A stretch of DNA of 36,329 bases from Oribacterium sp. Lineage in GTDB: Bacteria > Bacillota_A > Clostridia > Lachnospirales > Lachnospiraceae. Both the position numbers and the translations under genes were made by a program. Of this stretch, positions 13,184 to 18,967 are shown piece after piece. The notes under the pieces are model-generated. The model searched no databases. It saw only the letters and a list, made by a program, of their open reading frames with translations, and was not told the origin of the DNA. The stretch is from assembly GCA_017940955.1 (NCBI GenBank), contig JAGAXP010000001.1:1-36329 (forward strand), given 5' to 3'. Numbering within the stretch: position 1 is the first letter of the stretch; every line of letters begins with the position of its first letter.

Positions 13184-14083
13184 TTATTGTGTCATTATAG
13201 AAGTTGTAAAAAGTTCTCCATTTTCACGCTCTTCTACTCCGATACCGAACCGTTCAAGTTTATCAAGAAGCTCGTCAAGTGATTTTCTTCCCATATTCCT
13301 GATATTTGCCAATTTACTGATAGGAACTCCAACTAATTCATCAATATAATTGAAACCTCCTCTTTTAAGGCAGTTATAGGTTCTTACAGAAGTGTCAAGC
13401 TCTACAATGGACATACGATCAGTAACTTTTCTTACTTCAACATTTTCTTCATTTAGTTTCCTTTTATAAGTATCAGCTGCGATCATGGTTTTATTCAGTT
13501 CATTTTTAAGCTCGCAAACAGTCTTAGGATCAGCCATAATATAATGATTACGTCTTAAATATAGCTTTCGTACAATTTTCACAGCGAGTTGTCTGATGCG
13601 TTCAGGCGTAAGCTCATAGTGTTCTGCTATGGCCTTAAACGTCACATGTTTCTTCCACCGCATTTCTATAATCTCTTTTTCTCTTTCTGTGAAGCTTTCA
13701 GAAGAAATAATATTAAGAATTGACGGAACATGAACTTTATAGAGTCCTTCAAGAGCTACTTTTTCTATTTTTTCTTTCGGATAAGCTTTAACGTTAGTTT
13801 CATAAATTTCAACTTCATAAGCTAAGTTATAGGGATATAATGTGGCAATGTCGATTCTGTCTTCGTATCCTGCTATATCAGAAGCATCAAGAAGAAGCTC
13901 ATAAGGCTTCACTCCAAGAACTTCTGCATACTTAAACAACGAATCGAGCGGCATATTACCGTCGAAAATGTTATGACTTACAGTGCCTACTCTTATTCCA
14001 ACCATGTCAGAAAGGTCAGTCATTGTAAGACCTTTCATTTTACGAATTTCATCAATATTCCTTCCAATGATAGTTTTATCCAT
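13184..14083 (-). CDS. Fusion regulator: XRE HTH + sigma region 4-like HTH + RNAP alpha-CTD-like domain
   Basis: A 299-residue protein with three DNA/transcription modules. Residues ~6-65 are an XRE helix-turn-helix (IRKMKGLTMTDLSDMVGIRVG). Residues ~128-177 look like sigma-70 region 4 (SFTEREKEIIEMRWKKHVTF, AIAEHYELTPERIRQL). Residues ~225-282 match the RNA polymerase alpha C-terminal domain: IVELDTSVRTYNCLKRGGF, then LANIRNMGRKSLDELLDKL, whose two helix-hairpin-helix segments bind UP-element DNA in the host subunit. AAGGAG precedes the ATG. Its last codons contain promoter-like element E8. The architecture suggests a transcription factor that binds DNA and touches the polymerase; which promoters it uses is not shown. 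Confidence 0.85.
   Translation of the reverse strand: MDKTIIGRNIDEIRKMKGLTMTDLSDMVGIRVGTVSHNIFDGNMPLDSLFKYAEVLGVKPYELLLDASDIAGYEDRIDIATLYPYNLAYEVEIYETNVKAYPKEKIEKVALEGLYKVHVPSILNIISSESFTEREKEIIEMRWKKHVTFKAIAEHYELTPERIRQLAVKIVRKLYLRRNHYIMADPKTVCELKNELNKTMIAADTYKRKLNEENVEVRKVTDRMSIVELDTSVRTYNCLKRGGFNYIDELVGVPISKLANIRNMGRKSLDELLDKLERFGIGVEERENGELFTTSIMTQ
13193..13218 (-). promoter_or_regulatory. Promoter-like element E8 (inside a gene)
   Basis: Minus strand GAACTTTTTACA, 5 bp, TATAATGACA. It is read as the last codons (L-F-T-T-S-I-M-T) of the fusion regulator and faces the 13156 gene. Confidence 0.65.
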
Positions 14084-14150
14084 AAGTTTCTCCTTTCACA
14101 TGAAATATAATGAGAGCTTCTCTTCGTTCAGCCATTTCTCACTCTGTTTG

Positions 14151-14203
14151 AAAAGAAAAAGAAACGGAGCCGGTGTAGAATTTTTCATCTACATCCGACT
14201 CCT
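14151..14203 (-). terminator. Intrinsic terminator
   Basis: Minus strand stem GGAGTCGGATGTAGA against TCTACACCGGCTCC, then GTTTCTTTTTCTTTTC. It ends the 14209-14580 unit; the regulator gene at 14083 follows. Confidence 0.85.
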
Positions 14204-14208
14204 TGAGT

Positions 14209-14580
14209 TTATTTGTCAATAGTGTCTTCTACCGCATCTTTGGCGGCTTCTACAACATCTCCGGCTTCAATCTCTTTCAGACGATCAGCGATATCAGTGC
14301 AGATACCTTTGATCACCTCAGTGCCTCCTTTCGGAAGAGTTGCGATCTCCCTTCCTGTAAGATGGCAAATGCCCATATACATTCCGGTTGCAACGGTTCC
14401 TGCAACTGCGCCATAAAACGTCAAGCTGCCAAGTTCCTTTACAACTTTCTTGCCTACAGGTTTTGCCTTCTTTACAAGTTTCTTGATACGCCCCTCCTTT
14501 TTGGGTTCGTTTCCGGGATCGTCAACGTAATCCATCATAGAATCATCTGTCATCTGATTGATTTTCTCCATCTCTGTCAT
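14209..14580 (-). CDS. Membrane-anchored hypothetical protein
   Basis: A 123-residue protein: acidic start, basic segment (RIKKLVKKAKPVGKKVVKEL), glycine-rich hydrophobic stretch (about residues 53-75, TFYGAVAGTVATGMYMGICHL), acidic helical tail. Basic-then-hydrophobic order fits a cytoplasmic N-terminus. GGAGG is 7 bases upstream. Preceded by E9. Not recognised. Confidence 0.7.
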   Translation of the reverse strand: MTEMEKINQMTDDSMMDYVDDPGNEPKKEGRIKKLVKKAKPVGKKVVKELGSLTFYGAVAGTVATGMYMGICHLTGREIATLPKGGTEVIKGICTDIADRLKEIEAGDVVEAAKDAVEDTIDK

Positions 14581-14617
14581 AGTGTTTTCCTCCTTAAATA
14601 TAAGTAGTTTACTATTG

Positions 14618-14643
14618 CATTATAGACATTGTAAAAAGTTTCA
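14618..14643 (-). promoter_or_regulatory. Promoter-like element E9
   Basis: Minus strand TGAAACTTTTTACA, 5 bp, TATAATG; faces the 14580 gene. Confidence 0.65.
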
Positions 14644-14645
14644 CG

Positions 14646-14825
14646 TTAAAAAGGATTTTCAAAATCTGTAAGTTCCTCTCTCATGAGTTTATCCTCAACT
14701 ATTGAAAGCGCTACAATACTTCCGTGAAACTGTATAACCTTATTCGTGTCTCCCATATCCATAGCTTTATGCATAAGATTTGTATAGTCATCAATAAGTC
14801 CTTGAATATAATTAAGTGTATCCAT
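14646..14825 (-). CDS. Small hypothetical protein
   Basis: A 59-residue helical, acidic protein (MDTLNYIQGLIDDYTNLMHKA start). AAGGAG is 6 bases before the ATG. It has no E element; the 19-bp tandem motif at 14842 and a terminator precede it instead. Not recognised. Confidence 0.65.
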   Translation of the reverse strand: MDTLNYIQGLIDDYTNLMHKAMDMGDTNKVIQFHGSIVALSIVEDKLMREELTDFENPF

Positions 14826-14841
14826 GATTTTCTCCTTTCGA

Positions 14842-14860
14842 TGTCAAACAGTTAGACAAA
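14842..14860. repeat. 19-bp tandem motif, copy 2
   Basis: Plus strand TGTCAAACAGTTAGACAAA, adjoining a terminator T-tract. Confidence 0.5.
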
Positions 14861-14886
14861 AAAAAGAGGGACTCTGTTAGAATCCC
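14857..14886 (-). terminator. Intrinsic terminator overlapping a stop codon
   Basis: Minus strand GGGATTC, TAACA loop, GAGTCCC, then TCTTTTTTTTG. The loop contains the stop codon of the 34-residue gene. Confidence 0.8.
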
Positions 14887-14981
14887 ATCGGCGGTGTCCA
14901 ATAGTGGAACACCATGTTTCCGAGTCCAAAGAACCCCTCTTCAAGTGTTACTAAATTTAAAATATTCATAATTGTGAACAT
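14877..14981 (-). CDS. Very small hypothetical protein
   Basis: A 34-residue protein (MFTIMNILNLVTLEEGFFGL start), hydrophobic with several aromatic residues, ending in the terminator stem. GGAGGTGA is 6 bases before the ATG. It is alone between E10 and its terminator, so it is a dedicated one-gene unit. Role unknown. Confidence 0.55.
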   Translation of the reverse strand: MFTIMNILNLVTLEEGFFGLGNMVFHYWTPPMGF

Positions 14982-14998
14982 AACAGTTCACCTCCTTT

Positions 14999-15024
14999 CA
15001 TTATACAGGCTGTAAAAAGTGTTA
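14999..15024 (-). promoter_or_regulatory. Promoter-like element E10
   Basis: Minus strand CACTTTTTACA, 5 bp, TATAATG, directly followed by AAAGGAGG. If TATAAT is the -10, the message would begin at or inside the ribosome site. Confidence 0.65.
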
Positions 15025-15055
15025 AAAAAAAAGAAGAGGCAAATTAACTTGCCTC
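15022..15055 (-). terminator. Intrinsic terminator
   Basis: Minus strand GAGGC, AAGTTAATTT, GCCTC, then TTCTTTTTTTTTAAC. It contains the stop of the 15044 gene. Confidence 0.8.
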
Positions 15056-15187
15056 CTCGATTCTCTGAATACTCTGCTTGAAGAGCTTCATATTCTCTTC
15101 GTAAGCTTTTTTCAGATCTTCGATTTGTTTTCTATTTTCATCTACCTCTTCTTTATCTCTCCTGATGAGTTTTCTCCAATCTAACAT
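15044..15187 (-). CDS. Small coiled-coil protein
   Basis: A 47-residue, entirely helical and highly charged protein (LDWRKLIRRDKEEVDENRKQ start), probably a short coiled coil. GGAGG is 9 bases before the chosen ATG; a second ATG three codons upstream abuts the ribosome site. One-gene unit between E11 and its terminator. Confidence 0.6.
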   Translation of the reverse strand: MLDWRKLIRRDKEEVDENRKQIEDLKKAYEENMKLFKQSIQRIEEAS

Positions 15188-15204
15188 TTTACTCATCCTC
15201 CTTT

Positions 15205-15230
15205 CATTAAAGAGGCTGTAAAAAGTGTTA
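15205..15230 (-). promoter_or_regulatory. Promoter-like element E11
   Basis: Minus strand CACTTTTTACA, 5 bp, TTTAATG, immediately followed by AAAGGAGG. The tandem 19-bp motif (15226-15244) overlaps its upstream end. Confidence 0.65.
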
Positions 15231-15244
15231 AACTGTTAAACAAA
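15226..15244. repeat. 19-bp tandem motif, copy 3
   Basis: Plus strand TGTTAAACTGTTAAACAAA, an exact tandem of TGTTAAAC, between the T-tract ending ncRNA 1 and element E11. Confidence 0.55.
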
Positions 15245-15548
15245 AAAAATGGTAAGTTGTATAATTTCGGAGCCTATCACTTTTCAGTAATATTCCTTCC
15301 GTCCTTCAACCATGCCTTGCTAGGGTTTAGGTTTCGATAGCAATTCGATACAACAGATATCTGAATGCGACTTCAGATATTTGTCCCATGAAGATTTTCA
15401 TAGCTCTCTAGGGTGCACCCGCATAAGGTCAGGCCGCCTTTCGCTCGGCTCCTTCCTGCCTTCAAGGGCTTTTCACTAATAAGTTTTTCACTTATTCTCC
15501 CATCTTATTCATCTATGAAGTGTTTCAAATAGGTTCTTGTTCCTATTA
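15242..15548 (-). ncRNA. Structured RNA 1 (unassigned)
   Basis: About 300 bases without a coding frame, starting some 7 bases below the TATAAT of E12 and ending in TTTTTTTTG. Visible hairpins on the minus strand: ATAGG-CCTAT near the 5' end, AATAAGT-GAAAA-ACTTATT, a GC-rich GCCGAGCGAAAGGCGGC, GGGTGCACCC, and ATATCTGAA-GTCGC-ATTCAGATAT. GGAGCC in the middle can pair with GGCTCC near the 3' end. It shares a 22-base block (15310-15331; plus strand ATGCCTTGCTAGGGTTTAG) with RNA 2. No known RNA family recognised. Confidence 0.65.
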
Positions 15549-15553
15549 CTCTT

Positions 15554-15579
15554 CATTATACAGACTGTAAAAAGTTTCA
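15554..15579 (-). promoter_or_regulatory. Promoter-like element E12
   Basis: Minus strand TGAAACTTTTTACA, 5 bp, TATAATG; no gene follows, only structured RNA 1. Confidence 0.65.
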
Positions 15580-15587
15580 AATTGTTG

Positions 15588-15622
15588 AAAAAAAAAGAAG
15601 AGACAGTTTTTAGTCTTGTCTC
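15588..15622 (-). terminator. Intrinsic terminator
   Basis: Minus strand GAGACA, 11-base loop, TGTCTC, then TTCTTTTTTTTTC; follows the 15634 gene. Confidence 0.8.
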
Positions 15623-15633
15623 AGGACTGTTTT

Positions 15634-15876
15634 TCACTTTGTAGCGAGTAAATATACCGCTAAAAGCTTTACTTCGATAATGTCGTCTTCAAATTTTCTG
15701 CATAAGTAGTCTTTAACAAACACTTTAATCACCGATTTTATTGGTAATGTGACAAGTTCAAATGTCACGTTTACCGCTAATATAATCGGAAACATATGTA
15801 TTGTGCCGTAAAGCACCACTTTTAATGTTATAGTAAGTAGAGACAACATCATCTCTAACATAATAGCTTTTTTCAT
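15634..15876 (-). CDS. Multi-span small membrane protein
   Basis: An 80-residue protein with two or three hydrophobic stretches (about residues 8-26, 28-45 and 68-78) and a charged RKFEDDIIE segment between. GGAG is 7 bases before the ATG. One-gene unit between E13 and a terminator. Not recognised. Confidence 0.65.
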   Translation of the reverse strand: MKKAIMLEMMLSLLTITLKVVLYGTIHMFPIILAVNVTFELVTLPIKSVIKVFVKDYLCRKFEDDIIEVKLLAVYLLATK

Positions 15877-15907
15877 TTTTTTCTCCTTTTCAAGTAAATA
15901 GTTTCTT

Positions 15908-15933
15908 CATTAAATGGACTGTAAAAAGTGTTA
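15908..15933 (-). promoter_or_regulatory. Promoter-like element E13
   Basis: Minus strand CACTTTTTACA, 5 bp, TTTAATG; faces the 15876 gene. Confidence 0.6.
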
Positions 15934-15956
15934 AATTCACTTGATTTTGAATCGGA

Positions 15957-15990
15957 GAAAAAAATAAGAGACAGTTTTAAGTCTTGCCTC
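15957..15990 (-). terminator. Intrinsic terminator
   Basis: Minus strand GAGGCA, loop, TGTCTC, then TTATTTTTTTC. Near copy of the terminator at 15588. Confidence 0.8.
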
Positions 15991-16004
15991 AGGACTCTTT
16001 TTTT

Positions 16005-16217
16005 TTACTTTTCCACAAAGAAGTCTTCGAATCGAAGATCTTTGCAAAGAAACGCGCATAAAGCAGGTGCCGTAAGGAAATACATCACAAGTTCCGGTAT
16101 ATCACAACTTGTGTAATACTCGACCGAAAACCCGGTAAGTATGCACATCACGATCACCGTAAATGTGAAGAAAAATCCATAAAAAGCTCCTATCTTTTTT
16201 ATTTTCGCATCCTTCAT
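16005..16217 (-). CDS. Two-span small membrane protein
   Basis: A 70-residue protein: MKDAKIKK, span 1 (about residues 9-30, IGAFYGFFFTFTVIVMCIL), short loop, span 2 (about 42-58, LVMYFLTAPALCAFLC), acidic tail. GGAGG is 9 bases upstream. One-gene unit between E14 and its terminator. A holin-like shape is possible; nothing more can be said. Confidence 0.65.
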   Translation of the reverse strand: MKDAKIKKIGAFYGFFFTFTVIVMCILTGFSVEYYTSCDIPELVMYFLTAPALCAFLCKDLRFEDFFVEK

Positions 16218-16255
16218 TTTTATTATCCTCCTTAATGAAAAGTAATTTATTATTT

Positions 16256-16281
16256 CATTAAAGGAGCTGTAAAATGTGTTA
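16256..16281 (-). promoter_or_regulatory. Promoter-like element E14
   Basis: Minus strand ACACATTTTACA, 5 bp, TTTAATG; overlapped upstream by the tandem motif. Confidence 0.6.
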
Positions 16282-16295
16282 AACTGTTAAACAAA
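16277..16295. repeat. 19-bp tandem motif, copy 4
   Basis: Plus strand TGTTAAACTGTTAAACAAA, identical to copy 3 and in the same position relative to ncRNA end and E element. Confidence 0.55.
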
Positions 16296-16313
16296 AAAAA
16301 TAAATAAAGAATT

Positions 16314-16576
16314 GTAAAAAAAAGGTCAATTGTACATATGAGTATCCAGATGCTTTTTTCAAAGTAGAGCTTCCTCTCTATATCATCCATGCCTTGCTAG
16401 GGTTTAGGATCAGGTTGCAAACCTACACAATTAGAATCCTTCGTCGAACCTGTCACATGCCACCACTGGTGATAGTCCCTTCAGTTCCTTGGCTCCTTTA
16501 AGCTTTTTGAGCACCAAGCATTCGACTAAAGATACATTTGCTACTAATAATTCTAGCACGTCGAATTATCAATATA
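16314..16576 (-). ncRNA. Structured RNA 2 (unassigned)
   Basis: About 260 bases without a coding frame, from just below the TATAAT of E15 to TTTTTTTT at 16323-16316. Hairpins on the minus strand: ATAATTC-GAATTAT at the 5' end, CTTGGTGCTC against GAGCCAAG, TCACCAGTGGTGG, and AGGTTTGCAACCT directly before the block shared with RNA 1 (16387-16408). The shared block, the AAAGGAGCC-A/G-AG segment and the same promoter type mark the two as one family. Not recognised. Confidence 0.65.
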
Positions 16577-16581
16577 TCTTC

Positions 16582-16607
16582 TATTATACAGATTGTAAAA
16601 AGTGTTA
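16582..16607 (-). promoter_or_regulatory. Promoter-like element E15
   Basis: Minus strand AACACTTTTTACA, 5 bp, TATAAT; divergent from the integrase, whose ribosome site begins a few bases away. Confidence 0.65.
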
Positions 16608-16624
16608 AATGGAGGTAAATAATC

Positions 16625-17839
16625 ATGCTAATCACCTGTCCCGAATGTTCCCACAAAGTCTCAGATAAGGCTATTTCCTGCCCTAACTGTGGCTACCCTA
16701 TGCTAAAACCACCAAACACACGAAAAGCCGTTAAAAAGCAATATAACAAGCGTCAGAGGCTTCCTAATGGCTTTGGACGTATCACTGAAATAAAATCCAA
16801 ACGTCTAAGAAAACCTTTCAGAGTCATGGTATCAGATGGAAAAGATGAATTTGGAAAGCCGATCGGAAAACTTCTTAAACCTGAAGCTTACTTCGCTACC
16901 TACAACGAAGCCTATCAAGCCCTCATGAAATATCACGAGAATCCATATGACTTCTCAAATGATATCACTATATCTGAGCTTTATGAAAGATGGCTTAAAA
17001 ATATAAGTGAAAGAGTCGGCAAATCACGAATCAAACAGATAAAAGCAGTGTGGAATTACTGCGATTTGATTAAAGATATCAAGGTTCAGGAACTAAGAAT
17101 TCGTGACATTAAAAACCTGCTTGATAACGGTTTCAGATATAATGCGAAAGGCGAAGAAGTTAAGCCAACTGAGAACACCAAAAGCTACATAAGAGTAGCT
17201 ATTTCACAGATGCTTGACTATGCCGTAGAGTATGAAATCATTAAGCACAACTTCATGAGAGATGTGAATTTGGCATCAAAAGAAGAGATTGAAACAAACC
17301 CTCATATCTCTTTCACTGATGAAGAAATGGATATAATAAAGAAGCATGCAAAAGACAATGAATGTTTCATGTTAATCCTCGTGAATTGCTACATGGGATG
17401 GAGACCGAATGAGATTCTATCACTCAGAACTTTAGATGTAAACATTAAAGAAGGATACATCAAAGGCGGATCTAAAACTAAAGCAGGTAAGGATAGAATT
17501 GTTCCCATTCACAGCGGTATAATGCCATATATCGGTATGAAATATAACGAAGCACTGCTAAAAGGAAGAGATACTTTATTCTCCTACGGTGACTATAGTG
17601 AATCCTATAAAGTTTACAGACGTGAGTTTATGAAAGTAGTGAAAGAATATAACTTAAACCCGAATCACAGACCTCACGATTGCAGAAAACAATTCATCAC
17701 AATGGCAAAAAATAAAGGAGTTGATGAATTTGCTATCAAAAGAATTGTCGGACATGCCATAAAAGACCTGACCGAAAAAGTGTACACTGACCGAAGTTTA
17801 AGTTGGCTTAAGACGGAGATAGAAAAGATACAGTTCTAG
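16625..17839 (+). CDS. Tyrosine-family integrase with N-terminal zinc ribbon
   Basis: A 404-residue site-specific recombinase that would insert and excise the phage genome. Residues 5-22 hold CPEC...CPNC, a zinc ribbon not part of the usual integrase plan. Residues ~45-100 are the arm-binding region, ~112-215 the SAM-like core-binding domain, and ~228-400 the catalytic domain with R260 (GWRPNEIL), a lysine at 284/286 (SKTKAG), H351 and R354 (HDCRKQF), H377 (GHAI) and nucleophile Y387 (VYTDRS). All catalytic residues are present. GGAGG lies 9 bases before the ATG. It is the only plus-strand gene and carries six ATATAA words on its coding strand. Confidence 0.95.
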   Translation: MLITCPECSHKVSDKAISCPNCGYPMLKPPNTRKAVKKQYNKRQRLPNGFGRITEIKSKRLRKPFRVMVSDGKDEFGKPIGKLLKPEAYFATYNEAYQALMKYHENPYDFSNDITISELYERWLKNISERVGKSRIKQIKAVWNYCDLIKDIKVQELRIRDIKNLLDNGFRYNAKGEEVKPTENTKSYIRVAISQMLDYAVEYEIIKHNFMRDVNLASKEEIETNPHISFTDEEMDIIKKHAKDNECFMLILVNCYMGWRPNEILSLRTLDVNIKEGYIKGGSKTKAGKDRIVPIHSGIMPYIGMKYNEALLKGRDTLFSYGDYSESYKVYRREFMKVVKEYNLNPNHRPHDCRKQFITMAKNKGVDEFAIKRIVGHAIKDLTEKVYTDRSLSWLKTEIEKIQF

Positions 17840-18041
17840 GTGTACTAATAGTGTACTAACGGTTTCATTTCTATCCCGTCTACCTGATCTCAAATACTTT
17901 TAAATATAAGGAATCCGCGTCTTTCGCAAGTTACTTCCGGTTATGAAAGTTACTTGCTCCATAAAGAAAAACCTCGATTCTATAGGCATTTGAGATTAAA
18001 AGTGTACTAATAAAGTATTAACGAACGAAATTATACCACAT
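17840..18041. other. Candidate attachment (attP) region
   Basis: 200-bp non-coding stretch after the integrase. GTGTACTAATA occurs at 17840 and 18002, with GTGTACTAAC at 17851 and a degenerate copy near 18013; these look like arm-type integrase sites flanking a core. AAGTTACTT is repeated at 17928 and 17947, and ATCTCAAAT (17887-17895) is inverted at 17988-17996. The core sequence itself cannot be fixed without a host junction. Confidence 0.55.
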
Positions 18042-18272
18042 TTATTCACCTTTTTCAACGTCCGGAATCTCGGTCACTGCATTATACTTCGCAGAGGAGA
18101 TCATCAGGATCGCACCAAGCAGCGTATCAACTGCCATTACGGTTCTGCTGATCTCATCTCCGAGCGGAAGCCCCCAGATGCTTGCAAGTGTGACGTAAAA
18201 TGTTGCAACTGCAGGCAGTACAATCTGTGCGATAAATTTAAGAATATCATAGATTTTATTACTCATTTTCAT
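18042..18272 (-). CDS. Phage holin
   Basis: A 76-residue protein with the small-holin layout common in Gram-positive phages: ILKFIAQIVLPAVATFYVTLA as span 1, IWGLPLGDEISRTVMAVDTLLG as linker and start of span 2, a short polar end. The WGLP...D...T pattern matches holins of Clostridia and Lactobacillales phages. Holins form the membrane lesion that releases the endolysin. GGAAGG precedes the ATG (a second ATG is two codons in). It is the last gene of the tail-lysis module, separated from the endolysin by the DGR. Confidence 0.85.
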   Translation of the reverse strand: MKMSNKIYDILKFIAQIVLPAVATFYVTLASIWGLPLGDEISRTVMAVDTLLGAILMISSAKYNAVTEIPDVEKGE

Positions 18273-18302
18273 AGCTTAGTTCCTTCCTTATTTAAATATA
18301 AA

Positions 18303-18410
18303 TTACTCTTCATCGAGTGGCTCTACTGTTCCGTAAGTGATAGGAGCAGTGACTTCAATTTCACCATAACTCTGCTGTCCGAGAGCTTCTACAGTTCCTA
18401 CAGTCTCCAT
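18303..18410 (-). CDS. Very small hypothetical protein
   Basis: A 35-residue acidic protein (METVGTVEALGQQSYGEIEV start) without membrane segments. GGAG lies about 10 bases before the ATG, and it overlaps the end of the BppU-like gene by 13 bp. Tail modules often carry such small frames; support is only ribosome site and packing. Confidence 0.5.
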   Translation of the reverse strand: METVGTVEALGQQSYGEIEVTAPITYGTVEPLDEE

Positions 18411-18754
18411 TTTCTATGCTGCTCCTTTGCTATTCTAAGTCTACCTTCAGTAATATAAGTATCACGATTGTAGTCAGGAAATGTGATATAAACATCGTAA
18501 TAATAGTTGATAAAATCCAGTCCAATCGTGTCCTGTGGATTCAGATGAAGATCATACCCATCGAGTATTTTCACAAGGAGCGGTTCATCATCTGTAGGGT
18601 CTTTTTTAACTGCAAATCTCACGATGTCTCCAGGTTGCAGCTCATAAAGAGTGTCTTCTTCACCTTCATTTTCGGCTTTAATAAAACGCTTAAACCTGGC
18701 GTCAAATGAGTCTCCTCTTGTCAGTGTTATAGTAGTTTCCTGTATATCCCACAT
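18398..18754 (-). CDS. BppU-like beta-sandwich tail protein
   Basis: A 118-residue beta-rich protein with ITLTRGDSFDARFKRF near the N-terminus, then YELQPGDIVRFAVKK and a DTIGLDFINYYYDVYITFP stretch. This R-G-D-(S/T) start followed by 'L-x-x-G-D-x-(V/I)-x-F-x-V-(K/R)' is the pattern of the N-terminal domain of baseplate upper proteins (BppU). A second copy with the same pattern is at 22687-23010. It likely attaches fibre or receptor-binding parts to the baseplate. GGAGG is 9 bases upstream. Confidence 0.7.
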   Translation of the reverse strand: MWDIQETTITLTRGDSFDARFKRFIKAENEGEEDTLYELQPGDIVRFAVKKDPTDDEPLLVKILDGYDLHLNPQDTIGLDFINYYYDVYITFPDYNRDTYITEGRLRIAKEQHRKWRL

Positions 18755-18840
18755 TTTGAATTCACCTCCTTATTTTGAAGCTTCTGAATCAATTCAAGTA
18801 ATTCCGGCATGGTCAGTTTGGCAATGTCTTCATCCGTCAT
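18727..18840 (-). CDS. Very small hypothetical protein
   Basis: A 37-residue helical protein (MTDEDIAKLTMPELLELIQK start). GGAG is 7 bases before the ATG; it begins inside the end of the XkdX gene and overlaps the start of the BppU-like gene. The 'AKLTMPELLELIQKL' helix looks like a real peptide, but evidence is limited. Confidence 0.45.
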   Translation of the reverse strand: MTDEDIAKLTMPELLELIQKLQNKEVNSKCGIYRKLL

Positions 18841-18967
18841 AATCTTCTCCTGTGATTTCTTTGAACTGCTCCGGCGTAATCCTGCCTTTAGCTACAAGAG
18901 TGCGGAGCATGTCAATGTTCCACAGATGTGGGTAGTTCTTTTTTGCCATTTCATAGATCTTATTCAT
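18830..18967 (-). CDS. xkdX: XkdX-family small tail protein
   Basis: A 45-residue protein ending in GRITPEQFKEITGEDY, the C-terminal signature of the XkdX family (first seen in the PBSX prophage), which lies beside tail-fibre and holin genes in Bacillota phages. GGAGG lies 8-9 bases before the ATG at 18967; another ATG precedes it directly. It overlaps the upstream gene by 8 bp. The role of XkdX is unknown. Confidence 0.75.
   Translation of the reverse strand: MNKIYEMAKKNYPHLWNIDMLRTLVAKGRITPEQFKEITGEDYDG

Noticed and set aside
15242..16576. tRNA, tmRNA, riboswitch or group I/II intron in the gene-free stretches
   Set aside because: No cloverleaf, no known riboswitch core and no intron landmarks could be recognised; the stretches are also not inside a split gene.
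3491..16607. E elements as ordinary sigma-A promoters with TTTACA as -35
   Set aside because: TTTACA would be only 5 bp from TATAAT; using TTTACA with a -10 at 17 bp further on gives no conserved hexamer across the copies.
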